Below, piece by piece: positions 25,053 to 34,925 of a stretch of DNA of 64,000 nucleotides (position 1 is its first letter; each line of letters begins with the position of its first letter). The notes beneath the pieces were generated by a model. The model worked only from the letters and a program-made list of their open reading frames with translations. It did not search any database and had not been told where the DNA came from. This stretch comes from Sphingobium sp. TCM1. GTDB taxonomy: Bacteria > Pseudomonadota > Alphaproteobacteria > Sphingomonadales > Sphingomonadaceae. Both the position numbers and the translations under genes were made by a program. The stretch is from positions 1 to 64,000 of the forward strand of contig NZ_LXVX01000006.1 in NCBI RefSeq assembly GCF_001650725.1, written 5' to 3'.

Positions 25053-26480
25053 ATGGTTAATACGTCACTATCCAGATACAGAGAAAGTTGCGGGGCGCTC
25101 TTGGAAAACAGGGACTTGTTGGCCGACCTGGGAGAAAGGTCGGGCGACATAGCATTGCAGTGCAGCGAGACGGCCGGTTTCCTGGGCGAAGTGAACCGCC
25201 GTATCCAGGGCGATGCGGCGCGTCTGGCCGACCTGGAGCGCAACATGGACCGGCTGGCCGCCAGCCAGGGTGAAAGCGTCGCCGCCGCGCGCGAATTGAG
25301 CCTGACCGCGCGTCGCGCCGGGGGGATCATCGCCGACGGGCATGAAGTGATAACCCTGTCGCTGGGCGAGGTGGCGGGGCTGGTCGAGCATGTCACCGGG
25401 CTGGAAGGCAGTCTGCGCCAGTTCCTGTCGGTGATCGAGGCGGTCGGCTCCATTTCCGAGGAACTCGGCGCGATCGCGCGGCAGACGCGGCTACTGGGCA
25501 TCAATGCGGCGATCGAGGCGGCGCGTGGCGGCGAGGCGACGCAGGGCTTCGCCGTGGTCGCGGAGGAAATCCGGCGGCTGGCGGGACAGGCGGGGGAGTC
25601 GGCCGCGTCGGTCGGCGACAAGCTGGGCCTGCTGGATCGCGACGCCCGGCGGCTGATCGGCGGCGTGGAGGCCAATATCGTGCGGGGCCGGGAAGCGGGC
25701 ACCCATATCGACCGGCTGCGCCTTGGCATGGCGGAAATCGCCTCGCTCGTCACCCAGTTCGGCGAACGGTCAGAGACGATCGTCGCCTGCACCGACGCCG
25801 CCGACGGCGATGTCGCCGCGCTGCGCCATGGCCTGGCCGATTTCAGCCGTTCGGCGAGCGACAGCGCGAGCCGGGTCGATGCGGCGCGCGAGCAACTCGA
25901 CGCGCTGGAAGGGATGGCCAACGCCATGCTCAACACCACGGCGCACGGCCCGCAAAAGACCCGCAACAGCCGCTATATCGCGCTGGCCGAGGATGGCGCG
26001 GAGGAGGTGCGCGCGCTGATCGAGGCGGCGCTGCGCGATGGGGAACTGAGCGTCGAAGGGCTGTTCGACACGGATTACCGGGCGGTCGCCGGGTCGGACC
26101 CGGTGCAATATGAAAACGGCTTCACGGCGTTCGCCGACGCGGCGCTGCGGCCGATGCTCGATCGCCATACGGCGCAGGACAGCGCGCTGGTTGGCTGCTG
26201 CCTGATCGACATGAACGGCTATCTGCCCACCCATATCAGCGCGCGCAGCCAGCCGCAGCGGCCGGGTGCGCGGGCGTGGAACATGGAACATGCCCGTAAC
26301 CGCCAGATATTCATGGACAACCAGACCCGCCGGGCGCTGGACGGGGCGGGCGACTTCTTCCTGTTCACCTATCGGCAGGATCTGGGCGACAGCCGTTATC
26401 GCGCGTTGCGCAGCGTGTTCGTGCCTCTGGTCTTCGCCGGGCGGCGATGGGGGCTTTACGAGGTCGGCTACCTGATCTGA
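25053..26480 (+). CDS. Soluble chemoreceptor-like protein with C-terminal sensory domain
   Basis: The 475-residue protein has no transmembrane segment or HAMP domain. The first 300 residues form a long coiled coil, with the methyl-accepting hairpin tip near residues 140-180 (ARQTRLLGINAAIEAARGGE, then FAVVAEEIRRLA). The last 140 residues match a domain that ends many alphaproteobacterial receptors: LFDTDYRAVAGSDPVQY, DMNGYLPTHISARSQPQ, RNRQIFMDNQ and a final GRRWG. It is probably a cytoplasmic receptor for a Che-like pathway. Its 3' end overlaps DUF817 by 13 bases on the opposite strand. Confidence 0.82.
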   Translation: MVNTSLSRYRESCGALLENRDLLADLGERSGDIALQCSETAGFLGEVNRRIQGDAARLADLERNMDRLAASQGESVAAARELSLTARRAGGIIADGHEVITLSLGEVAGLVEHVTGLEGSLRQFLSVIEAVGSISEELGAIARQTRLLGINAAIEAARGGEATQGFAVVAEEIRRLAGQAGESAASVGDKLGLLDRDARRLIGGVEANIVRGREAGTHIDRLRLGMAEIASLVTQFGERSETIVACTDAADGDVAALRHGLADFSRSASDSASRVDAAREQLDALEGMANAMLNTTAHGPQKTRNSRYIALAEDGAEEVRALIEAALRDGELSVEGLFDTDYRAVAGSDPVQYENGFTAFADAALRPMLDRHTAQDSALVGCCLIDMNGYLPTHISARSQPQRPGARAWNMEHARNRQIFMDNQTRRALDGAGDFFLFTYRQDLGDSRYRALRSVFVPLVFAGRRWGLYEVGYLI

Positions 26481-27325
26481 TCCTCCCTCGCGCCGATGCC
26501 GTGGATCTGCGACACGAGGACGAAGGAAATGATCATCAGCAGATACCAGCTGCCCAGCTTTGCAAGGCCGACCATCTGCCAGCCATGACGCTGGTCGGGA
26601 TAGGTCCAGGCATGGGCGAAGGTGCCGATATTCTCCGCAAACCAGATGAACAGGGCGACGAGGGAGAAGCCGACGAGAAGCGGCATCCGGCGCGGCGTGC
26701 GCCAGGGGGTGAACCATATCCATGTCCGCCCGAACAGCAGGATCGCGACCGCGAACAGGGCGAGGCGGATGTCGGGGAGCCAGTGATGGGCGAAGAAATT
26801 GACATAGATGGCGACGGCCAGCAGCACCGTCGTCCAGACCGGCGGATAGCGGGTGAAGCGGAAGCCGAAGATGCGCCAGACGCGCGCGATATAGCTGCCG
26901 ACCGCGGCATACATGAAGCCCGAGAAGAGCGGGACCGGGCCGACATGGAGCAGGCTCGCCTCCGGATAGATCCAGGAGCCGGCGGCCGTCTTGAACAATT
27001 CCATGACCGTGCCGATGCCGTGGAAAGCGAAGATCACCTTCGCCTCCCCCCAGCTTTCGAGGCGAAAGGCAAGCATGGCCGCCTGAAGGGCGAGGGCGGC
27101 CAGGGTCAGGGCATCATAGCGGTGGAGCGGCGCGTCGGCGGGGTAGAATAGGTGGGTGGCGAGCAGCAGCGCCAGCATCAGCCCACCGAACAGGCAGGCC
27201 CAGCCCTGCTTGAAGCCGAAGAGGAGAAATTCGAACGCCCATGCCCGAGGGCCGGGGGCGATGCGGACGCCCTCCAGCCGGGAGCGGATGCGGGCGAAGC
27301 GCGTCGCCCCCCAGATGCGTGTCAT
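26468..27325 (-). CDS. DUF817 family integral membrane protein
   Basis: The 285-residue protein is very hydrophobic, with about eight membrane helices. It carries motifs I associate with DUF817: FGFKQGWACLFGGLML, GTVMELFKTAAGSWIYPE, PLFSGFMYAAVGSYIARVWR and FAENIGTFAHAWTYP. The function of the family is unknown. The ATG at 27325 fits. The gene is convergent with the chemoreceptor, overlapping by 13 bases. Confidence 0.88.
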   Translation of the reverse strand: MTRIWGATRFARIRSRLEGVRIAPGPRAWAFEFLLFGFKQGWACLFGGLMLALLLATHLFYPADAPLHRYDALTLAALALQAAMLAFRLESWGEAKVIFAFHGIGTVMELFKTAAGSWIYPEASLLHVGPVPLFSGFMYAAVGSYIARVWRIFGFRFTRYPPVWTTVLLAVAIYVNFFAHHWLPDIRLALFAVAILLFGRTWIWFTPWRTPRRMPLLVGFSLVALFIWFAENIGTFAHAWTYPDQRHGWQMVGLAKLGSWYLLMIISFVLVSQIHGIGAREDQIR

Positions 27326-27335
27326 GCCAGTGGTT

Positions 27336-27388
27336 TAGAGCATCGCGCGCAAAAGCGGGAACCTCTTTTGCGCCAAACGGATGCGATC
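27336..27388. repeat. Small palindromic element with nested inverted repeats
   Basis: AGAGCATCGC and GATGCGATC flank a perfect inner stem, GCGCAAAAG (about 27348-27356) with CTTTTGCGC (27364-27372). The AGAGCAT opening resembles the larger element at 60200-60304. It lies between the DUF817 start and the next gene. Confidence 0.5.
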
Positions 27389-27468
27389 ATAAAAGACCGG
27401 AGCGGGCGGCCTGTATCGGGTTTGACGCAGCGCCCTCCGCAATGTCACCTGACTCAAGGGGAGGGCGG

Positions 27469-28506
27469 TCAGCGGCCGGCGGCCGACAGCCGGCTGACCG
27501 TCACGTCGCCATTGGCGGCATAGGCGGCGGTGGCGTGGGCCTTGGCGGTCTGCGGATCCTTGCCATCCAGGATCGCGGCGATCTGGCGCGGGCTGGGCAC
27601 CTTGTCGTAGACGCCGTAGAGATCGGTCTGGCCGACCATGTGGATCGAGAGCTTGTAGCCCTTTGCGTCCGTCGCCGGGTCGAACGCCAGCACGGTGCCG
27701 CTGTCGTCCACCGGCACGATGATCGCGCCATCGTTCCGGCCGGCCTGTTGCAGCATGTCAAAGCGGCCCTCGGCCGTGGTCACCGTGCCCCGCACGCACA
27801 GCGTATCCTTGCCGTCACGCGGGATGCGGACATCCTGGGGCACGGCCTGCCGGGCTTCGTCCGCGCGATCGAGCCGGGCGTCGCCCGCATCGGCGCTGGG
27901 GCATTGGGTGAAACGGGCGGGAGCGGTCGCGTGGAGCGCGGCGGCGTCGTCGAAGGCAAGGCCCGCGAGCATGGCGTCGAGGCCGGCAAGCACATCGGCG
28001 CGGCGTTCCGTCGGCCCGGTGACGCGGATCTTGACCATCCAGCGGCCCGCATGGACGAAGCCCGCCGCCGTCGTGAGCGCGCCGTCGGCGGCATCGTCAT
28101 AGACGGCGCGGATCGCCCGGTCCGCCTGGCCGGCCGCTGGAGCGCTGGCATAGGCGGTGCGGCGGGTCTGGCTGCCGAAGCGCTCCATGATCGCCTTGTC
28201 GGTCATGTAGGCGGCGAGCGAAGCGTCGGCATAGGTGGGCATATAGACATAAAGGGTCGCCTGGACCGCGCCGTCCTCAGACAGATATTGCGCGTAATTG
28301 TCGACCGCGCGTCCTCCATTGGAGGCTTCGCCGCTCTTGGCCAGTGACAGGCCGGCAAGGCTCTGCGGCAGGCTGATGCCGGGACCGTTGGCGCGGATCG
28401 CGGTTTCCATGGGCGTCCAGGCCTCGGCATCGTCCGCGGCCTGTGCCAGCGCAGGCACCGCCAGCGACAAGACGGCGGACAACAGGAACAACGCGCGCTT
28501 GGGCAT
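27469..28506 (-). CDS. Hypothetical secreted protein
   Basis: The 345-residue protein starts with a signal peptide (MPKRALFLLSAVLSLAVPALAQA). Long stretches of mixed strands and helices follow, with conserved-looking pieces SLPQSLAGLSL, ATLYVYMPTYAD and TVLAFDPATDAKGYKLSIH. No catalytic motif was recognised. The start at 28506 has AGAGGG six bases before it; an ATG two codons upstream (28512) is also possible. It is probably periplasmic and stands alone. Confidence 0.7.
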   Translation of the reverse strand: MPKRALFLLSAVLSLAVPALAQAADDAEAWTPMETAIRANGPGISLPQSLAGLSLAKSGEASNGGRAVDNYAQYLSEDGAVQATLYVYMPTYADASLAAYMTDKAIMERFGSQTRRTAYASAPAAGQADRAIRAVYDDAADGALTTAAGFVHAGRWMVKIRVTGPTERRADVLAGLDAMLAGLAFDDAAALHATAPARFTQCPSADAGDARLDRADEARQAVPQDVRIPRDGKDTLCVRGTVTTAEGRFDMLQQAGRNDGAIIVPVDDSGTVLAFDPATDAKGYKLSIHMVGQTDLYGVYDKVPSPRQIAAILDGKDPQTAKAHATAAYAANGDVTVSRLSAAGR

Positions 28507-28598
28507 CAGCATCCCTCTCCAGATCCAGACCGTCTTGGCGCGGCCTTGAACTATGACATCGAGGCTACAGACTATCCCGCGGCGCGCAAGCGCCTAAA

Positions 28599-29024
28599 TC
28601 ACGCCACCGGCGGGATTTGCGCCGGATAATGCGGCAATGCGGGGTCATGATGCGCCCAGCAGGGGGCGGCGTCGGTCCAGATCACCGCCTGCGGGCCGAT
28701 CAGCGAGGGATCGTCCAGCGCCCCGGCGCGGATGAAGGTCAGATGCGGGCGCGATTCGGCAAGACTGAAGAGGGGGGTGCCACAGGTCGGGCAGAAGCCG
28801 CGCTTCATTGCGTTGCCACTGTCCGCGACGCTGTCATGCCAGCGTATCTCGCCGGTGGTCGTCACATGCTCGCTGGGGAAGCAGACATTCACCGTGGCCG
28901 ATCCCCCGCCCAGATATTGGCACAGGCGGCACCAGCACATGCGGGCGGCCAGGGGCTCGGCGTCGATCGCGATGCGGACGGCGCCGCAGAGGCAGCCTGC
29001 GCCATGGGGGGTGGTGTGGGGCAT
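28599..29024 (-). CDS. GFA family (glutathione-dependent formaldehyde-activating-like) protein
   Basis: The 141-residue protein has the zinc cysteines of the GFA/CENP-V family in order: GCLCGAVRI (residues 8-16), CWCRLC (about 30-35) and FCPTCGTPLF (about 79-88). Members often form adducts between glutathione and aldehydes, but most are untested. The start at 29024 has AAGGAC upstream. It lies downstream of moxR, separated by a palindromic element. Confidence 0.88.
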   Translation of the reverse strand: MPHTTPHGAGCLCGAVRIAIDAEPLAARMCWCRLCQYLGGGSATVNVCFPSEHVTTTGEIRWHDSVADSGNAMKRGFCPTCGTPLFSLAESRPHLTFIRAGALDDPSLIGPQAVIWTDAAPCWAHHDPALPHYPAQIPPVA

Positions 29025-29100
29025 GGGAAAGTCCTTCGGCTGGTGCGGAGGGCGTGCCGACCCCGCTGCGATCAACTCGCTTGGCTCTTATGTCTCGCTG

Positions 29101-29122
29101 CCCCTCCCGCGGGCGGGAGGGG
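29101..29122. repeat. Palindrome CCCCTCCCGC-NN-GCGGGAGGGG, copy 1
   Basis: A perfect 10-bp inverted repeat with a GG spacer lies between the moxR stop and the GFA start. Near-identical copies are at 34931-34950 (inside a coding end) and 35331-35352. Confidence 0.8.
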
Positions 29123-29130
29123 GTTGTTTC

Positions 29131-29976
29131 CTACCGCCCCTGTCGGCGCGCCATGAAGGCGAGGCGCTCGAACATCATGATGTCCTGTTCATTCTTGAGC
29201 AGGGCGCCGTGCAGCGGGGGAATCGCCTTGGTCGGATCGCTGTTCTGGAGGACGTCGAGCGGCATGTCCTCGTTCAGCAGCAGTTTCAGCCAGTCGAGCA
29301 GTTCGGAGGTCGAGGGCTTTTTCTTGAGGCCGGGCACGTCGCGGATGTCGTAGAAAATCTCCATCGCCTTGGTGACCAGTATCTTCTGGATACCAGGGAA
29401 ATGGACGTCGACGATGGCCTGCATCGTGTCGCGGTCGGGGAATTTGATATAGTGGAAGAAGCAGCGGCGCAGGAAGGCGTCGGGCAGTTCCTTCTCGTTG
29501 TTCGAGGTGATGACCACCACCGGGCGTTCGGCCGCCGCGATCGTCTCGCCCGTTTCATAGACATGGAAGGCCATGCGGTCGAGTTCCTGCAACAGGTCGT
29601 TGGGGAATTCGATGTCGGCCTTGTCGATCTCGTCGATCAGCAGCACGGGCAGGCGGGGGGAGGTGAAGGCCTCCCACAGCTTGCCCTTGCGGATATAATT
29701 GGAAATCTCATGCACGCGCGGGTCGCCGAGCTGGCCGTCGCGCAGGCGGGCGACCGCGTCATATTCATAAAGGCCCTGATGCGCCTTGGTCGTTGACTTG
29801 ACGTTCCATTCGATCAGCGGAGCGTCGAGCGCCTTGGCGATTTCCTGCGCCAGCACCGTCTTGCCGGTGCCCGGCTCTCCCTTCACCAGCAGCGGGCGGC
29901 GCAGCAGCACGGCGGCGTTGACCGCGACCTTCAGATCGTCGGTGGCGACATACTCCTGCGTGCCTTCAAAGCGCAT
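29131..29976 (-). CDS. MoxR-type AAA+ ATPase
   Basis: The 281-residue protein opens MRFEGTQEYVATDDLK, the usual MoxR N-terminus. Walker A is GEPGTGKT near residue 33, Walker B LLIDEIDKAD near 113, and the sensor segment TSNNEKELPDAFLRRCFFHYI follows. MoxR ATPases act as chaperones with VWA proteins, and the CoxE-like gene at 23782 is the probable partner. Three ATGs in a row precede it; the third (29976) gives the best spacing to GGAA. Confidence 0.92.
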   Translation of the reverse strand: MRFEGTQEYVATDDLKVAVNAAVLLRRPLLVKGEPGTGKTVLAQEIAKALDAPLIEWNVKSTTKAHQGLYEYDAVARLRDGQLGDPRVHEISNYIRKGKLWEAFTSPRLPVLLIDEIDKADIEFPNDLLQELDRMAFHVYETGETIAAAERPVVVITSNNEKELPDAFLRRCFFHYIKFPDRDTMQAIVDVHFPGIQKILVTKAMEIFYDIRDVPGLKKKPSTSELLDWLKLLLNEDMPLDVLQNSDPTKAIPPLHGALLKNEQDIMMFERLAFMARRQGR

Positions 29977-30086
29977 CATCATTCTTCCGCTATCCTGTCC
30001 GTCATCGGACCTAGGGCATAGCGCGCGTCCGGCGCAATCTGTTTGTGCGGTGCGGTGCGGCGGGGCGGGATCGGCGGTGCGCTGGA

Positions 30087-30767
30087 TCAGCCAGCCTTGG
30101 CGCGCAGGTCCGCGCGGGCGCCGAGCAGATCCCACAGGCCGCGATGCTGGGCGAGGAGCTGGCGCGCGCCGAACTGGATCGCGCGGTCGATGACGTCGTC
30201 GCCGCCGATGGCGCGAGCCACGTCCAGGGTCGAGGCGCGATCGGGGAGGGCGCAGGGCTGCGGCTCCAGCCCGGCCCGGATCGCCACCATGTCAAGCACA
30301 TGTCGCATCGCGCGCCAGTCGAGCACGAGCGCGATCGCCGCGCCCATGGCGCAGCCGCGCCGGTCCGACTGGGCAAGCGTGTCGAGTGCGTGACGCTGCT
30401 GGCTGACGACGGCTTCGCAATCGGCCTGCCCGGCGGTGCTAGGGGCCGGCCCTGCGGCCACCGTGACCTGGGTCATGTAGGCGCGCTCCACGGCGAAGGC
30501 GTCGGCGGCCTCGATCAGCCAGCGGCGCGCGCCATTGTCCGCCGAGCGGGTTGCGGCGTGGTCGATCACGCCGGGATGGCGGCCATGGAGAAGGCAGATG
30601 TAAGAGGCCGCGTCGGCCAGATCGGGGAGGGACAGCAGCCCTTCGCGAACGACCCCCATGCCCGCGCGATTGGCATAGGCGTGGGCGGCGGTGCCATCGG
30701 CGGCGACCAGCGCCTCCAGCACGCGCGAAATGTCGCCAAATTGATAGCGGGGGGCCGCTTCGCTCAT
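30087..30767 (-). CDS. Hypothetical helical protein
   Basis: The 226-residue protein is Ala- and Arg-rich and appears mostly alpha-helical, with pieces FGDISRVLEALVAAD, DAASYICLLHGRHPGVIDHA and AERAYMTQV-type helices. No signal peptide, membrane segment or known motif was seen. The ATG at 30767 has GGAG just upstream. It lies upstream of moxR on the same strand, about 110 bases from the moxR start. Confidence 0.65.
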   Translation of the reverse strand: MSEAAPRYQFGDISRVLEALVAADGTAAHAYANRAGMGVVREGLLSLPDLADAASYICLLHGRHPGVIDHAATRSADNGARRWLIEAADAFAVERAYMTQVTVAAGPAPSTAGQADCEAVVSQQRHALDTLAQSDRRGCAMGAAIALVLDWRAMRHVLDMVAIRAGLEPQPCALPDRASTLDVARAIGGDDVIDRAIQFGARQLLAQHRGLWDLLGARADLRAKAG

Positions 30768-30855
30768 GCTCCAGATCCCTGTGATGGCCCCGCACATGCA
30801 GGGGTGAACAGCAGGAATAGGAGAGCCGGGTAAACACTCGGTTTACGGAATCAGA

Positions 30856-30880
30856 AAGGGCGACCGTGAAAGCCGCCCTT
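30856..30880 (-). terminator. Probable rho-independent terminator of rpoD
   Basis: On the minus strand AAGGGCG (30880-30874) pairs with CGCCCTT (30862-30856), with an 11-base loop and a short TTTCT run after it. It lies about 45 bases beyond the rpoD stop. Confidence 0.6.
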
Positions 30881-30925
30881 CTCCGTCAAGCATGGTTAAT
30901 TTATCTTTACCGGACCATTTTAATT

Positions 30926-32971
30926 TTACTGGTCGACGAAGGACCGCATCTTGCGCGAGCGCGAGGGGTGCTTGAGCTTGCGGAGCGCCTTCGCCTCGAT
31001 CTGGCGGATGCGCTCACGGGTCACGCTGAACTGCTGGCCCACTTCCTCCAGCGTATGATCGGTGTTCATGCCGATGCCGAAGCGCATCCGCAGCACGCGT
31101 TCCTCGCGCGGGGTCAGGCTGGCCAGCACCCGAGTGACGGTTTCCTTGAGGTTCGCCTGGATCGCCGCGTCCACCGGGATGATCGCGTTCTTGTCCTCGA
31201 TGAAGTCGCCCAGATGGCTGTCCTCCTCATCGCCGATCGGCGTTTCGAGGGAGATCGGCTCCTTGGCGATCTTCATCACCTTGCGCACCTTCTCCAGCGG
31301 CATCGACAGGCGCTCGGCCATCTCTTCCGGAGTCGGCTCGCGGCCCTGCTCGTGCAGGAACTGGCGGCTGGTGCGGACCAGCTTGTTGATCGTTTCGATC
31401 ATGTGGACCGGGATGCGGATCGTGCGCGCCTGGTCTGCGATCGAGCGGGTGATCGCCTGCCTGATCCACCAGGTGGCGTAGGTGCTGAACTTGTAGCCGC
31501 GGCGATACTCGAACTTGTCCACCGCCTTCATCAGGCCGATATTGCCTTCCTGAATAAGATCAAGGAATTGCAGGCCGCGGTTCGTATATTTCTTCGCGAT
31601 GGAGATGACGAGACGCAGATTGGCCTCCACCATTTCCTTCTTCGCGATGCGCGCTTCGCGCTCGCCCTTCTGCACCATGTTGACGATGCGGCGGAATTCG
31701 GAAAGCGACATGCCGGTCGCCTGGGCGATTTCGCTCACCTCGTTGCGGATACGCTCGACCGAGCGTCCTTCGGCGGCGGCAAAGGCGGTCCATTTCTTGT
31801 CGAGGCCCTGGACCTTGTCCAGCCAGGCGTCGTCCAGCTCGTTGCCGACATAGCGGTCGAGGAAATCCTTGCGGCTGACCTTGTGACGCTCGGCCAGACG
31901 CAGCATCTGGCCGCCCAGCGCGGTCAGGCGCCGGTTATAGGCATAGAGCTGGTCGACCAGATATTCGATCTTCTGCTGGTGGAACTGGACGCTTTCGACT
32001 TCGGCGGTCAGACTTTCACGCAGCGCCTGATAATCATCCTCGGCCTTCTGGCTCAGCGTCTCGCCATTGGCCATGGCGACCATGCGCGCTTCCTGCGCGG
32101 CCGAGAAGGCGCGGAAGATGTCGGTGATGGTCGCGAACTTCTCCAGCGCCATCGGCTTGAGAGTCTCTTCCATCTGGGCGAGGGAGAGGGTGTTGTCCTC
32201 TTCCTCTTCCTCTTCGTTGCGGCGGGCGCGCGGCGCGCCGTCCTCATCCTCGTCGCCGTCGGCCGATTCCTCCTCCGGCTCCTCCTCTTCCTTGAAGCTG
32301 GGGCCGGCGGTCTTCTCGCTGATCTCGCCGTCGTCGTCCTCGGCGCCCTCCTCCAGATTTTCCGGGGCCGGGTCCTTTGACAGCATCGCGTCGAGATCGA
32401 GGATCTCGCGCAGCTGCATTTCGCCATTGTTGAGGGCGGTCGACCATTCGATGATCGCGTTGAAGGTGGTCGGGCTTTCGCACAGACCCAGGATCATGGT
32501 GTCGCGGCCGGCCTCGATCCGCTTGGCGATGGCGATTTCGCCCTCGCGGCTGAGCAACTCCACCGCGCCCATCTCGCGCAGATACATCCGCACCGGATCG
32601 TCGGTGCGATCGACCGTTTCCTTCTTCTTCTCGGTGACGAGCTTCGGGCCGTCATCGTCGCTCGAATCATCCTCGGCGTCCTCGGCATCCTCGCGCTCGC
32701 GCTGCTCGTCGCCGTCCTCGCTCGCTTCTTCATTCTCGACGATGTTGACGCCCATTTCGTTGAGCGCCGCCATGATGTCCTCGATCTGCTCGGAGGACAT
32801 CTGGTCCTGCGGCAGGGCATCGTTCAGTTCGTCATAGGTGATGTAGCCGCGCTTCTTCGCGCGGGCGATCAGCTTCTTGACCGAGGCTTCGTTGAGGTCG
32901 AGCAGGGGGGCGTCGCCGCCATCCTCTCCATCGCTCACGCCGCCATTCTTGCTGTTCGCCTTGGTCGCCAT
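30926..32971 (-). CDS. rpoD: RNA polymerase sigma factor RpoD (sigma-70)
   Basis: The 681-residue protein is the primary sigma factor. Region 1.1 occupies about residues 20-90, followed by an acidic Glu/Asp-rich stretch. Region 1.2 carries [12 protein letters not shown], and a large acidic non-conserved region follows. Region 2 (about 445-515) has [19 protein letters not shown] and the -10 recognition [13 protein letters not shown]. Region 4.2 (about 630-675) has the [23 protein letters not shown] for -35 contact. It is downstream of dnaG, the usual order, but 40 bases separate them. Confidence 0.98.
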   Translation of the reverse strand: MATKANSKNGGVSDGEDGGDAPLLDLNEASVKKLIARAKKRGYITYDELNDALPQDQMSSEQIEDIMAALNEMGVNIVENEEASEDGDEQREREDAEDAEDDSSDDDGPKLVTEKKKETVDRTDDPVRMYLREMGAVELLSREGEIAIAKRIEAGRDTMILGLCESPTTFNAIIEWSTALNNGEMQLREILDLDAMLSKDPAPENLEEGAEDDDGEISEKTAGPSFKEEEEPEEESADGDEDEDGAPRARRNEEEEEEDNTLSLAQMEETLKPMALEKFATITDIFRAFSAAQEARMVAMANGETLSQKAEDDYQALRESLTAEVESVQFHQQKIEYLVDQLYAYNRRLTALGGQMLRLAERHKVSRKDFLDRYVGNELDDAWLDKVQGLDKKWTAFAAAEGRSVERIRNEVSEIAQATGMSLSEFRRIVNMVQKGEREARIAKKEMVEANLRLVISIAKKYTNRGLQFLDLIQEGNIGLMKAVDKFEYRRGYKFSTYATWWIRQAITRSIADQARTIRIPVHMIETINKLVRTSRQFLHEQGREPTPEEMAERLSMPLEKVRKVMKIAKEPISLETPIGDEEDSHLGDFIEDKNAIIPVDAAIQANLKETVTRVLASLTPREERVLRMRFGIGMNTDHTLEEVGQQFSVTRERIRQIEAKALRKLKHPSRSRKMRSFVDQ

Positions 32972-33014
32972 CTATTCGCCTTACTTCGTCACCCTTGAGA
33001 AAGGGCTAACCTGA

Positions 33015-34925
33015 TCAAATACTGTCTTCGGACTGCGCAAGTTCCGCCAAGCGACGATCGTGATCGGCCTTCAGCACGCGAATGCGTTGCTGTTCAGCGA
33101 AATTTTCGTCGCTGACGTCGTTCTCGAACCGCCTCGTGGCCTCTACCAGTGCCGTCTCCAACTCCGGTCCCTGCGCCATCACCCGAACGGCCTCCTCCAG
33201 ATCGCGTGCGAGGCGGTCAGGGTCGGCGGCCATCCTGTCGGGAGTGAGTGTGAACGCATCGGCCCGGAGCATCCCCTTGGCCATATTATACAACTCACCT
33301 TGCCCCAATATGGTAAGGAGGGCCTGCGTTTCAACTGTTTCTTTGCGGAACGACAGGCTGATCATCGCGTCGAGCAACCGGGCGAGCAGCGGATCGCCGA
33401 TTTGCAGGGCGGAGAGCATCTCGCGATGGGGCGCGATCTGTTCGGGATGGCGCAGCAACGCGGCCAGGATCGCGCGCAGCAGGCGCTGCTCCAGGCCGCT
33501 GGCGCCGATCGCGCGAACCTCTGTTCCGGCCGGGGGGATGGGCGGCTTCCAGTTCCCGCGACGGTCGCGTTGCCAGCGGCCGGCGTTGCTGGCGCCGCCG
33601 CCCTGAAAGCGCTGCTGCGCCGGGGGCGATTCGCGGCGGGCGAAGAAGAGGGCGTCGTAGCGTTCGCGAAATTCATGGGCGTAATGGGCGCGCACGTCGG
33701 GATGGGCGATCGCGTCCGAAATGGCGCGCAGCCGCTGCTTGAGCGCAGCCTTCTTTTCGGGCGTGTCGAGCGGGGCCGACGAGATTTCGTGCTTCCAGAG
33801 CCGCTCGATCAGGGGTTCGGCACCGTCCAGCACCGCTTCCATCGCCGGTCGGCCGCTGGCGCGGATCAGGTCGTCGGGGTCCTGCCCCGCCGGCAATGTC
33901 GCGAAGGCGAGGCTGTGGCCGGGGCGCAGCAGGGGCAGGGCGCGGGTGGCGGCGCGGATCGCCGCCTTCTGCCCGGCCGAATCGCCGTCGAAGCAGAGGA
34001 GCGGCACGTCCACCATCTTCCACAAGCGCTCGATCTGATGCTCGGTGAGCGCGGTGCCGAGCGGGGCGACCGCTTCGGCAAAGCCGGCCTGGGCGAGCGC
34101 GATCACGTCCATATAGCCTTCGACCACGATCACGCGGCCGGTGCCGCGGCTGGCGGGCGAGGCGCGGTCGATATTGTATAGGGTGCGCCCCTTGTCGAAG
34201 AGCGGGGTGTCGGGCGAGTTCAGATATTTGGGCTCGCCCGCGCCGATGATGCGGCCGCCGAACGCGATCACTCGGCCGCGAATGTCGCGGATGGGGAGCA
34301 TCAGGCGGCCCCGGAAGCGATCATAGCTGTCGCGCTTCTTGCCATTTCCGCCGTTCGGTTCGGCCCCGTCCGGGTCGATCAGCAATCCGGCCTCGACCAG
34401 CATCGGCTCGCCGAAATCCTTGAGCGCGGTCTTGAGGCGGCCGCGCCCGTCGGGGGAATAGCCGAAGCCGAAGGCGCGGCGGGTGGCATCGCTGATGCCG
34501 CGCTTTTGCAGATAGGCGCGCGCCTCGGCGCCGTCGATGCCGCCCAACTGGTCCTCGAAGAAGCTCTGCGCGGCGGCCATGGCGTCGTGCAGCCCCTTGG
34601 CCTGTTCGGCGCGTCTGGCGGCGCGCGGATCGGCGGCGGGCACGTCCATGCCGGCGCTGGCGGCCAGTTCCTTGACGGCTTCCATGAAGGGCAGGCCGCG
34701 CTGATCGGTCATCCAGCGGATCGCATCGCCATGCGCGCCGCAGCCGAAGCAATGGTAGAAGCCCTTTTCGTCGTTGATCGTGAAACTGGGCGTCTTTTCG
34801 TTATGGAAGGGGCAGCAGGCCTTATATTCGCGGCCGGCCTTCTGCACCTTCACCGTCTTGCCGATGAGGGTGGAGAGAGACGTGCGCGCGCGCAGTTCGT
34901 CCAGCCATTGCGGTGTGAGGGTCAA
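33015..34925 (-). CDS. dnaG: DNA primase
   Basis: The 636-residue primase makes RNA primers at the replication fork. The zinc finger is at the N-terminus (CCPFH near residues 37-41 and CFGCG at 59-63), Toprim motifs VVEGYMD near 270 and FDGDSAG near 320, and a C-terminal helicase-binding part. The start is TTG at 34925, judged from the family N-terminus (TLTPQWLDELRART). It overlaps the DUF559 stop as TTGA. AGGGG lies a few bases upstream. Confidence 0.96.
   Translation of the reverse strand: MTLTPQWLDELRARTSLSTLIGKTVKVQKAGREYKACCPFHNEKTPSFTINDEKGFYHCFGCGAHGDAIRWMTDQRGLPFMEAVKELAASAGMDVPAADPRAARRAEQAKGLHDAMAAAQSFFEDQLGGIDGAEARAYLQKRGISDATRRAFGFGYSPDGRGRLKTALKDFGEPMLVEAGLLIDPDGAEPNGGNGKKRDSYDRFRGRLMLPIRDIRGRVIAFGGRIIGAGEPKYLNSPDTPLFDKGRTLYNIDRASPASRGTGRVIVVEGYMDVIALAQAGFAEAVAPLGTALTEHQIERLWKMVDVPLLCFDGDSAGQKAAIRAATRALPLLRPGHSLAFATLPAGQDPDDLIRASGRPAMEAVLDGAEPLIERLWKHEISSAPLDTPEKKAALKQRLRAISDAIAHPDVRAHYAHEFRERYDALFFARRESPPAQQRFQGGGASNAGRWQRDRRGNWKPPIPPAGTEVRAIGASGLEQRLLRAILAALLRHPEQIAPHREMLSALQIGDPLLARLLDAMISLSFRKETVETQALLTILGQGELYNMAKGMLRADAFTLTPDRMAADPDRLARDLEEAVRVMAQGPELETALVEATRRFENDVSDENFAEQQRIRVLKADHDRRLAELAQSEDSI

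Noticed and set aside
30866..32380. A 504-codon plus-strand frame opposite rpoD
   Set aside because: Shadow frame; the only clear motifs are those of RpoD on the minus strand.
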